From: Fulvimarina pelagi HTCC2506
Lineage (GTDB): Bacteria > Pseudomonadota > Alphaproteobacteria > Rhizobiales > Rhizobiaceae
Reading direction: 5' to 3'
Assembly: GCF_000153705.1 (NCBI RefSeq)
Contig: NZ_DS022272.1
Coordinates: forward strand, 1,867,839 to 1,931,838
Length of the DNA: 64,000 nt
The notes beneath the pieces were generated by a model. The model was not told where the DNA came from. It searched no databases and worked only from the letters and a program-made list of their open reading frames with translations. Position numbers and translations under genes: made by a program. Positions 44,836 to 53,066 of the stretch are shown in pieces. Numbering within the stretch: the first letter of the stretch is position 1; each line of letters starts with the position of its first letter.

Positions 44836-46530
44836 ATGCGATCCATTTGTGCCGCGCTCCACTTTCCGTGGCATCGGCCGGTCATTATGTTGGCTGCAAC
44901 TCTTCAGAACAGGAACCCGCAGGCCAACGTGCTCCGACCACTTCTCATCACACGCCGACGAGCGCTAGCCGGCGGTTTCGCCGCGATATTGTTTCCCTTC
45001 TCGTCTTCTTTCGCTGCCGACGGCGGCGAAAAGCCGGTCAGTTCTGGCGATAGTGCTAATGCGCCCGAACCTTTGACGTTTGACCGGCTCAGTCAGAAGA
45101 TGGCGGAAAAGGCTCAGCAGCCCTACGCCGAGCCGGAAAGCGCTTTGCCGGAAATCGTTCGCGATCTCACTTACGACGCCCACCGGGCCATCGCCTTCAG
45201 GCCGGACCATGCTCTTTGGCGGGCCGAGCCGGTAGATTTCCATCTACAGGCATTCTATCCGGGTTGGGTGTTCGACGACACAGCGACAGTGTCAATCGGC
45301 CGCGATGGTCAGTATGAGCCGCATATCTTCCAGGCAGACGATTTCGAGTATCGCCCGCCGCTCAATCCTGCGGAATTCGATGACATCAGTTTCCCAGGCG
45401 TGGCGGGCTTCCGGATCCATGCGCCGCTGGAGCGACCCGACTACTTCGATGAGCTGGTCACCTTTCTAGGGGCCAGTTATTTCCGTGCACTCGGCATGGG
45501 CACTCGTTACGGTCTATCGGCGCGCGGCCTTGCCATTAATACGGCAACCGATGAAACCGAGGAGTTTCCTCGTTTTACGGCTTTCTACATCGATGCACCC
45601 AAGCCTGGGGAAAGCTCGATCCGCTTGATGGCTGAACTCGAGAGTCCGAGCGTCGCTGGAGCTTACGAATTTGTCATCGAGCCCGGTCCCGAGACCGTCA
45701 TGACATGTCGCCAGCGGCTCTATTTTCGCGAGACGGTTTCGCGGCTGGGCATTGCCCCCCTCACCTCAATGTTCACCTTCGGCGAGAACGACGGTCCAGA
45801 TCATGACGACTTCCGGCCGGAGGTGCACGACAGCGACGGGCTGTTCATTGAGCGAGCCAACGGCGAGCAGTTTTGGCGGCCGTTACAAAATCCACAACAG
45901 CTTGCACTCTCGTTTATCGGTGAAACCAATCCAAAAAGCTTCGGCCTCTTACAGCGCGACCGGTCTTTCGAGAGCTATCAAGATACCGAATCGCGATACG
46001 AACTCCGCCCATCGCTTTTGATCGAGCCGATCGGAGAATGGGGCGCGGGAACGGTGGAACTGGTCGAAATTCCGACGGCGACCGAGACGAACGATAATAT
46101 CGTCGCTTTCTGGATACCCGAGCAGAGGGCCGAAGCCGGATCCTCTATGGAATTCTCTTACCGTATGCGTTGGGGCCTCGACGTCGAGCCAGCGCAGGAC
46201 CGAGCCCGTGTCTCTTCGACACTGACCGGTATCGGTGGCAACGCGGCAGATACCGACGAAGAGCAAACGACCCGGCGCATGGTCGTGAACTTTACCGGCG
46301 GTCCCGCCGCCGATCTACCGGACGATGCCGAGATCGAGCCAGAAATCGAGGTCACTTCGGCCGGGCGGTTGCTCAACAGCGCAGTTGCCCGTCTTCCCGG
46401 CGGCGGGTGGCGAGTCTCACTTGAACTTGAACGAATTGAGGAACGGCCGGTCGAAATGCGCGTTAAACTCACCATGTTGCGGCGCAGTATAAGCGAGACA
46501 TGGATGTACCAATGGACGACAGAAGCGTGA
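44836..46530 (+). CDS. opgG: Periplasmic glucan biosynthesis protein (OpgG/OpgD family)
   Basis: Exported protein of 564 residues that shapes the osmoregulated periplasmic glucan backbone. The N-terminal region has a twin-arginine-like TRRRALAGGFAAILF, so Tat export as in OpgD is possible. The family core begins LTFDRLSQKMAEKA and includes FRALGMGTRYGLSARGLAI, the conserved FGENDGPDHDDFRPEVHDSDG and ERANGEQFWRPLQNP. It is followed by a small overlapping gene, opgH and opgC. Confidence 0.93.
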   Translation: MRSICAALHFPWHRPVIMLAATLQNRNPQANVLRPLLITRRRALAGGFAAILFPFSSSFAADGGEKPVSSGDSANAPEPLTFDRLSQKMAEKAQQPYAEPESALPEIVRDLTYDAHRAIAFRPDHALWRAEPVDFHLQAFYPGWVFDDTATVSIGRDGQYEPHIFQADDFEYRPPLNPAEFDDISFPGVAGFRIHAPLERPDYFDELVTFLGASYFRALGMGTRYGLSARGLAINTATDETEEFPRFTAFYIDAPKPGESSIRLMAELESPSVAGAYEFVIEPGPETVMTCRQRLYFRETVSRLGIAPLTSMFTFGENDGPDHDDFRPEVHDSDGLFIERANGEQFWRPLQNPQQLALSFIGETNPKSFGLLQRDRSFESYQDTESRYELRPSLLIEPIGEWGAGTVELVEIPTATETNDNIVAFWIPEQRAEAGSSMEFSYRMRWGLDVEPAQDRARVSSTLTGIGGNAADTDEEQTTRRMVVNFTGGPAADLPDDAEIEPEIEVTSAGRLLNSAVARLPGGGWRVSLELERIEERPVEMRVKLTMLRRSISETWMYQWTTEA

Positions 46531-46853
46531 GCGTACTCTCTTGGAATGACGACGAAAGTCCGCTTTCGATCGTTGATCTCGTATTGGGATCCTATTCGCA
46601 CGACACTATCGAAATGCACCGCGCTATCGGTCGGCGTCTCGCAGATGCCGACATGAATCAGCCGGTCGATAAGGTCATCGCAGATGCGCGGGAGGGGCAA
46701 GAATGGGCGCTTGAGCTTATTCAGACGGTCGCCTTGCCTGCGCCGATCGACCGTCTGGCTATGCCGGAACAGGATTTTGGCACTGGCCGTTTTCGCACCT
46801 GGTTCACCGGTTTGTTCTCCCGCGTGACTGCCAGCAGTAGTAGTCACGCCTAA
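46500..46853 (+). CDS. Small acidic protein between opgG and opgH
   Basis: Protein of 117 residues overlapping the end of opgG by 31 bases; ATG 46512 is an alternative start. It is acidic, soluble and has no recognised domain. The C-terminal FRTWFTGLFSR is amphipathic. OpgH of enterobacteria has a cytoplasmic N-terminal region of similar size that this OpgH lacks, so this could replace it as a separate subunit. That is speculation from position. No frameshift joins it to opgH; several stops intervene. Confidence 0.6.
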   Translation: MDVPMDDRSVSVLSWNDDESPLSIVDLVLGSYSHDTIEMHRAIGRRLADADMNQPVDKVIADAREGQEWALELIQTVALPAPIDRLAMPEQDFGTGRFRTWFTGLFSRVTASSSSHA

Positions 46854-47084
46854 CAGGTGGGTCGCGGACGGGCTGTCTGTGTCTCCTGCGTGCGAGCGTA
46901 ATTATCGTGTCGTTTCGCGCGATGCCGGCTTCCAGTCGGAGAATGCCGCAGGGCCAAAATATTGTGGTCTCAGCTGAAGCACTGCATCCGCTTACGGAGG
47001 CGGACTTAGAGTTGACCGGCCGAACGCTTTGAAGGGACAGTTCAAGGCGAGATAGTCTAAAAATCGCCGCAACCGCATCCGGGA

Positions 47085-48929
47085 GTGAATGATCACTTGA
47101 TCGCAATTCTCCGCACCGCGTTCTGTGTCAGCGCGGCTCTTCTGTCGTTCGTGGCTGCGTTCCTTTTTTTCACAGTCATCACAGCTAACGGCACGACGAG
47201 CTTTCACATCGTTCAGACCGGTCTTCTGCTGATCTGCTGTGGATGGCTCGCGTGGGGTTTCATGACCGCCTGCTTCGGGATGGCCTCAGCCCTGAGCAGC
47301 CCTTCCCGCAATCTACGTAGCCATCATCAGCCGGCCTCGACCACCGCGATCCTTATTCCAGTTTATAACGAGGACGCTCCGTCCGTATGTGCCCGGGTCG
47401 CCGCGATGACCGAGGGCCTGCGCAAAGCCGGTCGTCTCGAGTCGTTTCATTTCTACATTCTCAGCGATTCTACAAAGCCCGAAGCCGTCGAAGCCGAAGA
47501 GCGAGCCTATACGCTCGTCTTGCGCAAGCTAAAGCTTGCAGGGCGCCTCTTTTATCGACATCGGACCAAAAACATCGGGCGCAAGGCCGGAAACATCGCC
47601 GATTTCGTGACCACCCATGGGGGAGCTTACCCCTATATGCTCGTGCTCGACGCCGATAGCCTGATGGTCCCCGAGACCATCCTCGAAATGGTCGCGCGCA
47701 TGGACGATCAGCCAGATCTGGCGCTGTTGCAGTCGCAACCGCTCATCATCAATCGCCGCACCGTCTTCGGCCGAGCCTTGCAATTTTCCGCCGCGATCTT
47801 CTCCCCCATCTTTTCCCGCGGACTTGCTTCGCTGCAAGGGCGCGAAGGACCGTTCTGGGGCCACAACGCGATGATACGTACGCGTGTGTTCGCGGCCCAT
47901 TGTGGTCTTCCGAGTCTGCCGGGCAAGCCCCCTCTGGGTGGTCAGATCCTGAGCCACGACTACGTCGAGGCCGCGCTTCTCGCGAGAGCGGGCTATGTCG
48001 TTCGTGTCGATCCGGACCTGCCAGGATCTTTCGAGGAAGCGCCTGCCAACGTCATCGAGTACGCCAAGCGCGATCGGCGCTGGTGCCAGGGCAATCTTCA
48101 ACATGGGTGGCTGCTCGCGGCGCGCGGGTTCAAGACGTGGAATCGGATCCAACTCGCCGCAGGGATCATGGCCTATCTCGCCTCCCCGATCTGGCTAATG
48201 TTCCTAGTGGTCAGTCTGGTCGACCCGATCATCGCGCCGGAACCCAACTATTTCCCGGCTGACTCGCTGTTCCCAGTGTTCCCTAAACCCGAGACACAGA
48301 AGGCACTGCTGCTACTCTTCGGTATATTCGTGCTGCTGCTTCTGCCGAAGACCCTCATTACGTTTGCATCGGCCTTCTCACATCGGCGCAGAGCATTCGG
48401 GGGTACTGTTCGGGTCGTTGCAGGCGCTACGTTCGAGCTCGTGCTGACATCGCTTCTTGCACCAGTCACGATGATGATGCAGTCGAAGGCGATAGCCGAA
48501 ATTCTGGTCGGTGCCGATTCCGGCTGGCCTGCCACCGATCGCGAGGACCAAGGCGTCTCGCTCGGAACAGCATTTTTGGCAAGTTGGTGGATGGTGTTCG
48601 CTGGCGGCGCCGTACTCTACGCGGCCTACCATTACGCGCCGGAGATTCTGCTTTGGACGCTGCCGATCGCCGTGCCGCTGGTAATTGCCCCGCTGCTCAT
48701 TTCGGTCACGGCTAGCCCGCGTTTGGGGGATGCGGTCAACCGGATCGGCCTGTTCCGGACCCCGTTCGAGTTGGATCCCCATCCCGTCATCCTGTCGGCC
48801 GATCGCTGGCGCGAGGAATTATCGGCCGGACCGGAATGGGATGCTCAAAAAAAAGCCGCGATCAAAGCGGCTAGCGAAGGCGGCGTCACTGCTATCCCCT
48901 CCCCGCCTGCCGCATCGAAGAACTCATGA
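47085..48929 (+). CDS. opgH: Glucan biosynthesis glucosyltransferase H
   Basis: Membrane GT2 glucosyltransferase of 614 residues that makes the linear periplasmic glucan from UDP-glucose. Visible motifs are AILIPVYNED, the metal-binding LVLDADSL, a later Asp in LSHDYVEAALL, and the acceptor motif RRWCQGNLQH (Q/RxxRW type). Two N-terminal and about five C-terminal membrane helices flank the catalytic domain. The start is GTG 47085 without a clear ribosome site. The stop overlaps opgC as ATGA. The N-terminus is shorter than in E. coli OpgH. Confidence 0.93.
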   Translation: MNDHLIAILRTAFCVSAALLSFVAAFLFFTVITANGTTSFHIVQTGLLLICCGWLAWGFMTACFGMASALSSPSRNLRSHHQPASTTAILIPVYNEDAPSVCARVAAMTEGLRKAGRLESFHFYILSDSTKPEAVEAEERAYTLVLRKLKLAGRLFYRHRTKNIGRKAGNIADFVTTHGGAYPYMLVLDADSLMVPETILEMVARMDDQPDLALLQSQPLIINRRTVFGRALQFSAAIFSPIFSRGLASLQGREGPFWGHNAMIRTRVFAAHCGLPSLPGKPPLGGQILSHDYVEAALLARAGYVVRVDPDLPGSFEEAPANVIEYAKRDRRWCQGNLQHGWLLAARGFKTWNRIQLAAGIMAYLASPIWLMFLVVSLVDPIIAPEPNYFPADSLFPVFPKPETQKALLLLFGIFVLLLLPKTLITFASAFSHRRRAFGGTVRVVAGATFELVLTSLLAPVTMMMQSKAIAEILVGADSGWPATDREDQGVSLGTAFLASWWMVFAGGAVLYAAYHYAPEILLWTLPIAVPLVIAPLLISVTASPRLGDAVNRIGLFRTPFELDPHPVILSADRWREELSAGPEWDAQKKAAIKAASEGGVTAIPSPPAASKNS

Positions 48930-50146
48930 CGATAGTCGCCCCAAAACCTGTCACTGCTCGAGACAACCGGATCGATTTCTGGCGTGGCGTCGCTCTCATC
49001 ATGATCTTCGTGAATCATGTGCCGGGCACTTTCTGGGAAAGCTACACCTCGCGCAACTTCGGCTTCTCGGATGCTGCGGAGCTTTTCGTCTTCCTCGCAG
49101 GATTTGCCGCCGCTTTCGCTTACGGCCGCCCCTTTCTCGCCGGACAGAGGCTGTTTGCAACGGTCAAAGCGTTTCGACGCGCCGGGACACTGTTCCTTGT
49201 CCAGATGACTTTGACAGTGCTCACGATCGGTCTCTTTGCCTGGGCCACGCTCGCCTTCGGTGAAGGCGAGATGATGCACCGGATGAACCTCGCTGCACTT
49301 CTGGATGAACCGCTCGAAGCCTATTTCGGATTGGCAAGCTTCGGGCATCAGTTCGGCTATGTGAATATCTTGCCGCTTTATATCGTGCTTCTGCTGATGG
49401 TGCCGCTCCATCTCTGGCTCGCTTCGATCAGTCGCGAACTCATGCTGGGTTCGGCGATTGCGCTATGGGCGTCGTCCTGGCTCTTTTATCTCAACATCCC
49501 GGCCTTTCCGAACCCAGGCGGCTGGTTCTTCAATCCGATCGCATGGCAATTGATATTCGCAGCAGGCCTCTACGGTGGGCTGCGAAAGGCCGATGGCAAA
49601 CCATCCGTTCCCTACAGACCGTGGCTTCTCGGGCTCGCGCTCGCCTATCTGCTGTTTGCCTTCGTCACCACGCGTTACGGCCTTTGGTTCCTGATCTACG
49701 GCCTCGACCCGCTGCCGCCGGCGATCGCCAGCCTCGACAAGACTTTCGCGGCCGTGCCACGCGTCCTGCACGTTCTGGCCCTCGCCTACGTCTTCGCAAA
49801 TGCCGTTAGCCATTCGCCCTTCGCGAAGATCAGCCGTGAGAACATCGTCGCGGCCATGGGCCGACACTCGCTACCCATCTTCGCCTTCGGCACGATGCTG
49901 TCACTCGTCTGTCAGGTCATCAAGTTCGGGCGTGAACAGGACTTCGTCTTCGACACTGGCCTTCTCCTGGTCGGACTTGCGCTGCAGTTCGCACTGGTTC
50001 AGTGGCTGGAATGGTGGGGTACCTATCAGAAGACAATGGCAAAGAGTCGCGAGGCGAAGGTCGCGCCGAGTATTGCGAGCCGGACCGATGGTCTGCAGCC
50101 CCAAACCGTACAGGCGTCCTATCCGAAGAAGGTCGCGACGCGATGA
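48926..50146 (+). CDS. opgC: OpgC-domain membrane acyltransferase
   Basis: Protein of 406 residues with about ten transmembrane helices, of the acyltransferase 3 fold (OpgC domain). The signature starts RIDFWRGVALIMIFVNHVPG and includes FSDAAELFVFLAGFAAAFAYG. OpgC adds succinyl groups to periplasmic glucans and so gives them charge. The ATG overlaps the opgH stop. The C-terminal 40 residues are a basic soluble tail. Confidence 0.93.
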   Translation: MTIVAPKPVTARDNRIDFWRGVALIMIFVNHVPGTFWESYTSRNFGFSDAAELFVFLAGFAAAFAYGRPFLAGQRLFATVKAFRRAGTLFLVQMTLTVLTIGLFAWATLAFGEGEMMHRMNLAALLDEPLEAYFGLASFGHQFGYVNILPLYIVLLLMVPLHLWLASISRELMLGSAIALWASSWLFYLNIPAFPNPGGWFFNPIAWQLIFAAGLYGGLRKADGKPSVPYRPWLLGLALAYLLFAFVTTRYGLWFLIYGLDPLPPAIASLDKTFAAVPRVLHVLALAYVFANAVSHSPFAKISRENIVAAMGRHSLPIFAFGTMLSLVCQVIKFGREQDFVFDTGLLLVGLALQFALVQWLEWWGTYQKTMAKSREAKVAPSIASRTDGLQPQTVQASYPKKVATR

Positions 50147-50199
50147 TGATTTTGATGCTTGTCGCCCGCCAGCGTTTGGTTTAGGCGGTGGGGCTGGCC

Positions 50200-50276
50200 G
50201 GGCCTGTAGCTCAACTGGTTAGAGCCGGCGGCTCATAACCGCTTGGTTGGGGGTTCGAGTCCCTCCGGGCCCACCA
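50200..50276 (+). tRNA. tRNA with CAU anticodon (probably tRNA-Ile2, else elongator tRNA-Met)
   Basis: A complete 77-base cloverleaf with encoded CCA. The acceptor stem GGGCCTG/CGGGCCC has one G-U pair, the D arm is GCTC/GAGC, the anticodon stem GGCGG/CCGCT holds loop CTCATAA, and the T arm is GGGGG with TTCGAGT and CCCTC. The CAU anticodon fits Met, initiator or Ile2 (lysidine-modified). The GGGCC acceptor and absence of initiator features favour Ile2, which could be confirmed by TilS identity elements. Confidence 0.95.
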
Positions 50277-50309
50277 GAATGGCGTCCCTTGTGAATCCAG
50301 CGAACGCAC

Positions 50310-51437
50310 TCAGCCCCTCACCAGGATCGTTCCTGTGACCTCGATCCCAAAGCCGGTCAGACCGACATAGGCACGTTCGTGACTAGCGATTTCGCGGATC
50401 GATCGGATCTGGAGATCGCGCAGGATTTGCGCCCCAAGGCCGACCTCACGCCAGCGTTTCCGCCGCGAGATCGCCGACTGGTGTTTCTCGCCGTCGGCAT
50501 GGTCGATAACAGTGTCGCCGAGATCGAATTCATCGACCTCCGGTGTCCGCAAAAGCATCAGCACGCCGTGTCCGAGCTTGCCGATCTCGTCGACTGCGAT
50601 CTCTACCCAGGTTTTCGTGTCGCGCGTGCGGCCGAAAAGGTCCGTCACCGGCTGTTCCCGATGGATGCGGACCGGAACGCCCTCCCCTTCCCTTACGTCG
50701 CCGAAGACCGCAACCACATGCTGCAGATCGTCGAACGGGGTCTCATAAATCCGGATCTGCCCGGTCAGCCCACCGATTGTCATCGTCTCTTCGCGCACCG
50801 CCTTCACGAAGGATTCGCGACGCACGCGCCAGGCGATCATGTCCTCGATGGATACGATCTTCAGCCCATGCGCTCGGGCGAACGGCACAAGTTCCGGCAG
50901 GCGCATGACCGTCCCGTCGTCGTTGACGACCTCGGCCAGTACGCCGACTTCGGGGAGGCCGGCCAGCCGTGCAAGATCGGTTCCAGCCTCAGTGTGCCCG
51001 GAGCGTATGAGAACGCCTCCGTCGCGGGCAATGAGCGGGAACATGTGCCCCGGCCGCAGGAAATCGGAGCCTGCTGCATTGTCGTTCGCGAGTGCGCGCG
51101 CGGTGTTGCAACGCTCGTCAGCCGAGATGCCGGTGGTCATACCATGCTTGTAGTCGACCGAGACCGTAAATGCGGTACGCATTGGATCGAGATTGTTGGC
51201 GACCATCGGCGGCAGATTAAGCTTTTCGGAGCGCTCGCCTGTCATCGGCACGCAGATGATGCCGCTCGTATAGCGGATCATGAAAGCCATGTTCTCCGGC
51301 GTCGCCTTGGACGCCGCCATGATGAGATCACCCTCGTTCTCCCTGTCGGCGTCGTCCACCACGACGACGAGTTCGCCGTTGCGGATCGCTGCAATCGCAT
51401 CCTCGACCTTGTCGAGTGTCAGATCGGTCTCGCTCAT
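50310..51437 (-). CDS. ribB: 3,4-dihydroxy-2-butanone 4-phosphate synthase with decayed GTP cyclohydrolase II domain (RibBX type)
   Basis: Protein of 375 residues. The N-terminal 200 residues are an intact RibB domain for riboflavin synthesis: VVVDDADRENEGDLIMAA, MRTAFTVSVDYKHG and GHTEAGTDLARLAG. The C-terminal domain has the RibA fold but has lost the zinc cysteines; the place of the usual LGSLRCDC reads LFGRTRDTKTW. Cyclohydrolase activity is thus unlikely, as reported for RibBX proteins of rhizobia. An FMN riboswitch was looked for in the 282 bases upstream and not found. Confidence 0.92.
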   Translation of the reverse strand: MSETDLTLDKVEDAIAAIRNGELVVVVDDADRENEGDLIMAASKATPENMAFMIRYTSGIICVPMTGERSEKLNLPPMVANNLDPMRTAFTVSVDYKHGMTTGISADERCNTARALANDNAAGSDFLRPGHMFPLIARDGGVLIRSGHTEAGTDLARLAGLPEVGVLAEVVNDDGTVMRLPELVPFARAHGLKIVSIEDMIAWRVRRESFVKAVREETMTIGGLTGQIRIYETPFDDLQHVVAVFGDVREGEGVPVRIHREQPVTDLFGRTRDTKTWVEIAVDEIGKLGHGVLMLLRTPEVDEFDLGDTVIDHADGEKHQSAISRRKRWREVGLGAQILRDLQIRSIREIASHERAYVGLTGFGIEVTGTILVRG

Positions 51438-51719
51438 CGTCCAGCCAACCTCATACTTTGCCGATCAAAACGCCGGCCCTTAGGTGAATCGCATCAGACG
51501 GCCGGTTTAGTCGGTTTCGCCATGGATTTGAATGGTCCGATCACCGGACTGATGTTCGTGGCGCTCGCGAAGCCCTCGCGCGTAAGTGACCGCAACAGGA
51601 CGCATGCTTACAAATCGTTACGCCGCTACAACGCTTCTGCCGTATAACCGGTGGGTGTATCGTGTCCGTCTGCGGCGGGCCGAAGCTTCTAATCACCAAA
51701 ATTCGCCATACGGACCTCA

Positions 51720-53066
51720 ATGCTTTCGTTTCTCAAACAGATCGTGGTTACGGCCTTAATACTTACCCTCGGGCTTGCCGGACTGATCTGGGTGAAGCCG
51801 GAAATAGGTCGAACGATCCTAGCATGGGATATCCCCTACAAGGACACGCTTCGCCAAGGCGTCGCGATGATCGCACCGGAGGCTGCTCAACCGGCTCCCG
51901 AACAGGCGCAAGGTCCCGGGCGCGGCTCCTTCGGCGGCGGCGGCACCACTCCCGCGATCGCATCACCGGTGACGCTGGAAGCGAGCCGCACCGATCTGAA
52001 GACCCTCGCGAGCGCCGAGGCGATCCGCTCCGTGACCGTCGTCCCGGACAATACATCTGGCGTCATCGAGGAAGTTCTGGTGTCGTCGGGGCAACAGGTG
52101 AGCGCCGGGCAGTCCTTGGTGCGGCTCGAGAGTTCGACCGAGGCCGTAGCAGTCGATCGCGCTTCACTCACGGTCCAGGCCGCCGAGGACAAACTCTCGC
52201 GCTTCCAGCAGCTGCGCCAGCGCAACGCCTCGACGAATGTCGAGGTGAGCGATGCCGCACGGGAACTGGATTCAGCCCGGCTTGACCTGCGCGAGGCGCG
52301 AATCGCTCTTTCAAAACGGGAAATCCGCGCGCCGATCGACGGGCGCATCGGCATCGTCCAGGTGGAGCGCGGCAGCCTCGTTGAAGAGTCCACAGAAATC
52401 GCGACCATCGATGCACGCGATCAGCTGAAGCTCGTCTTCTTCACCCCGGAACGCTACCTAACCGATATCGATATCGGTACCGATCTCACTGCCGTGCCGG
52501 TCGCTCGGCCCGATCAGACCTACGAAGGCGAAATCGCGGCGATCGATAGCCGGGTTGCCGAAGACAGTCGCACGGTTCGCACCGAAGGCGTCATCGTTAA
52601 TCGCGATGACCGGTTAAGGCCGGGTATGTCCTTCACCGTCACAGTTGCTCTCGACGGCGAGACCTATCTCGCGACCGATCCGCTCGCTGTCGTCTGGGAG
52701 CGTAGCGGCCCCTTCGTCTGGGTGGTTCGTGACGACAGGGCCGGGAAGGCGCCGGTCAGGATCGTGCAGCGCGATATCGACCGGGTTCTTGTCGTCTCGA
52801 ATGCTCTCGAAGACGGTGACCTCGTAGTCGTCGAAGGCATTCAATCGATGCGAGAGGGGCTCGATCTGGATGTCGAGGTTCGCGATGTCGCTCCCAGTGC
52901 GGAGATGAGCCAAGCCGACCGACCGATTGTCGCGGCCGAAGCGAACCCGACCGAGGATGTCGGTGCGGCATCGTCAGACGGTGAGGACCAGTCGCGGAGC
53001 GTTGAGAGCGGACGCGAGCGCAGCGGCGTACCGGTCCCCGAAACCGCTGATCGGAGCGGATCGTGA
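51720..53066 (+). CDS. RND efflux periplasmic adaptor (membrane fusion protein)
   Basis: Protein of 448 residues. An N-terminal hydrophobic helix (IVVTALILTLGLAGLIWV) anchors it in the inner membrane; there is no lipobox. The lipoyl halves are SGVIEEVLVSSGQQVSAGQSLVRLES and IRAPIDGRIGIVQVERGSLV, with a short coiled-coil hairpin between them and a beta-barrel after. The C-terminal 50 residues are an acidic, low-complexity tail. It overlaps the permease start as GTGA. No outer-membrane TolC partner adjoins. Confidence 0.9.
   Translation: MLSFLKQIVVTALILTLGLAGLIWVKPEIGRTILAWDIPYKDTLRQGVAMIAPEAAQPAPEQAQGPGRGSFGGGGTTPAIASPVTLEASRTDLKTLASAEAIRSVTVVPDNTSGVIEEVLVSSGQQVSAGQSLVRLESSTEAVAVDRASLTVQAAEDKLSRFQQLRQRNASTNVEVSDAARELDSARLDLREARIALSKREIRAPIDGRIGIVQVERGSLVEESTEIATIDARDQLKLVFFTPERYLTDIDIGTDLTAVPVARPDQTYEGEIAAIDSRVAEDSRTVRTEGVIVNRDDRLRPGMSFTVTVALDGETYLATDPLAVVWERSGPFVWVVRDDRAGKAPVRIVQRDIDRVLVVSNALEDGDLVVVEGIQSMREGLDLDVEVRDVAPSAEMSQADRPIVAAEANPTEDVGAASSDGEDQSRSVESGRERSGVPVPETADRSGS

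Noticed and set aside
46854-47084. Frameshifted opgH with the small upstream gene as its N-terminus
   Set aside because: The two frames are in the same phase but are separated by a stop and 231 bases containing further stops, so a single base change could not join them.
51438-51719. FMN riboswitch before ribB
   Set aside because: None of the conserved RFN-element blocks could be matched in the 282-base leader on the minus strand.
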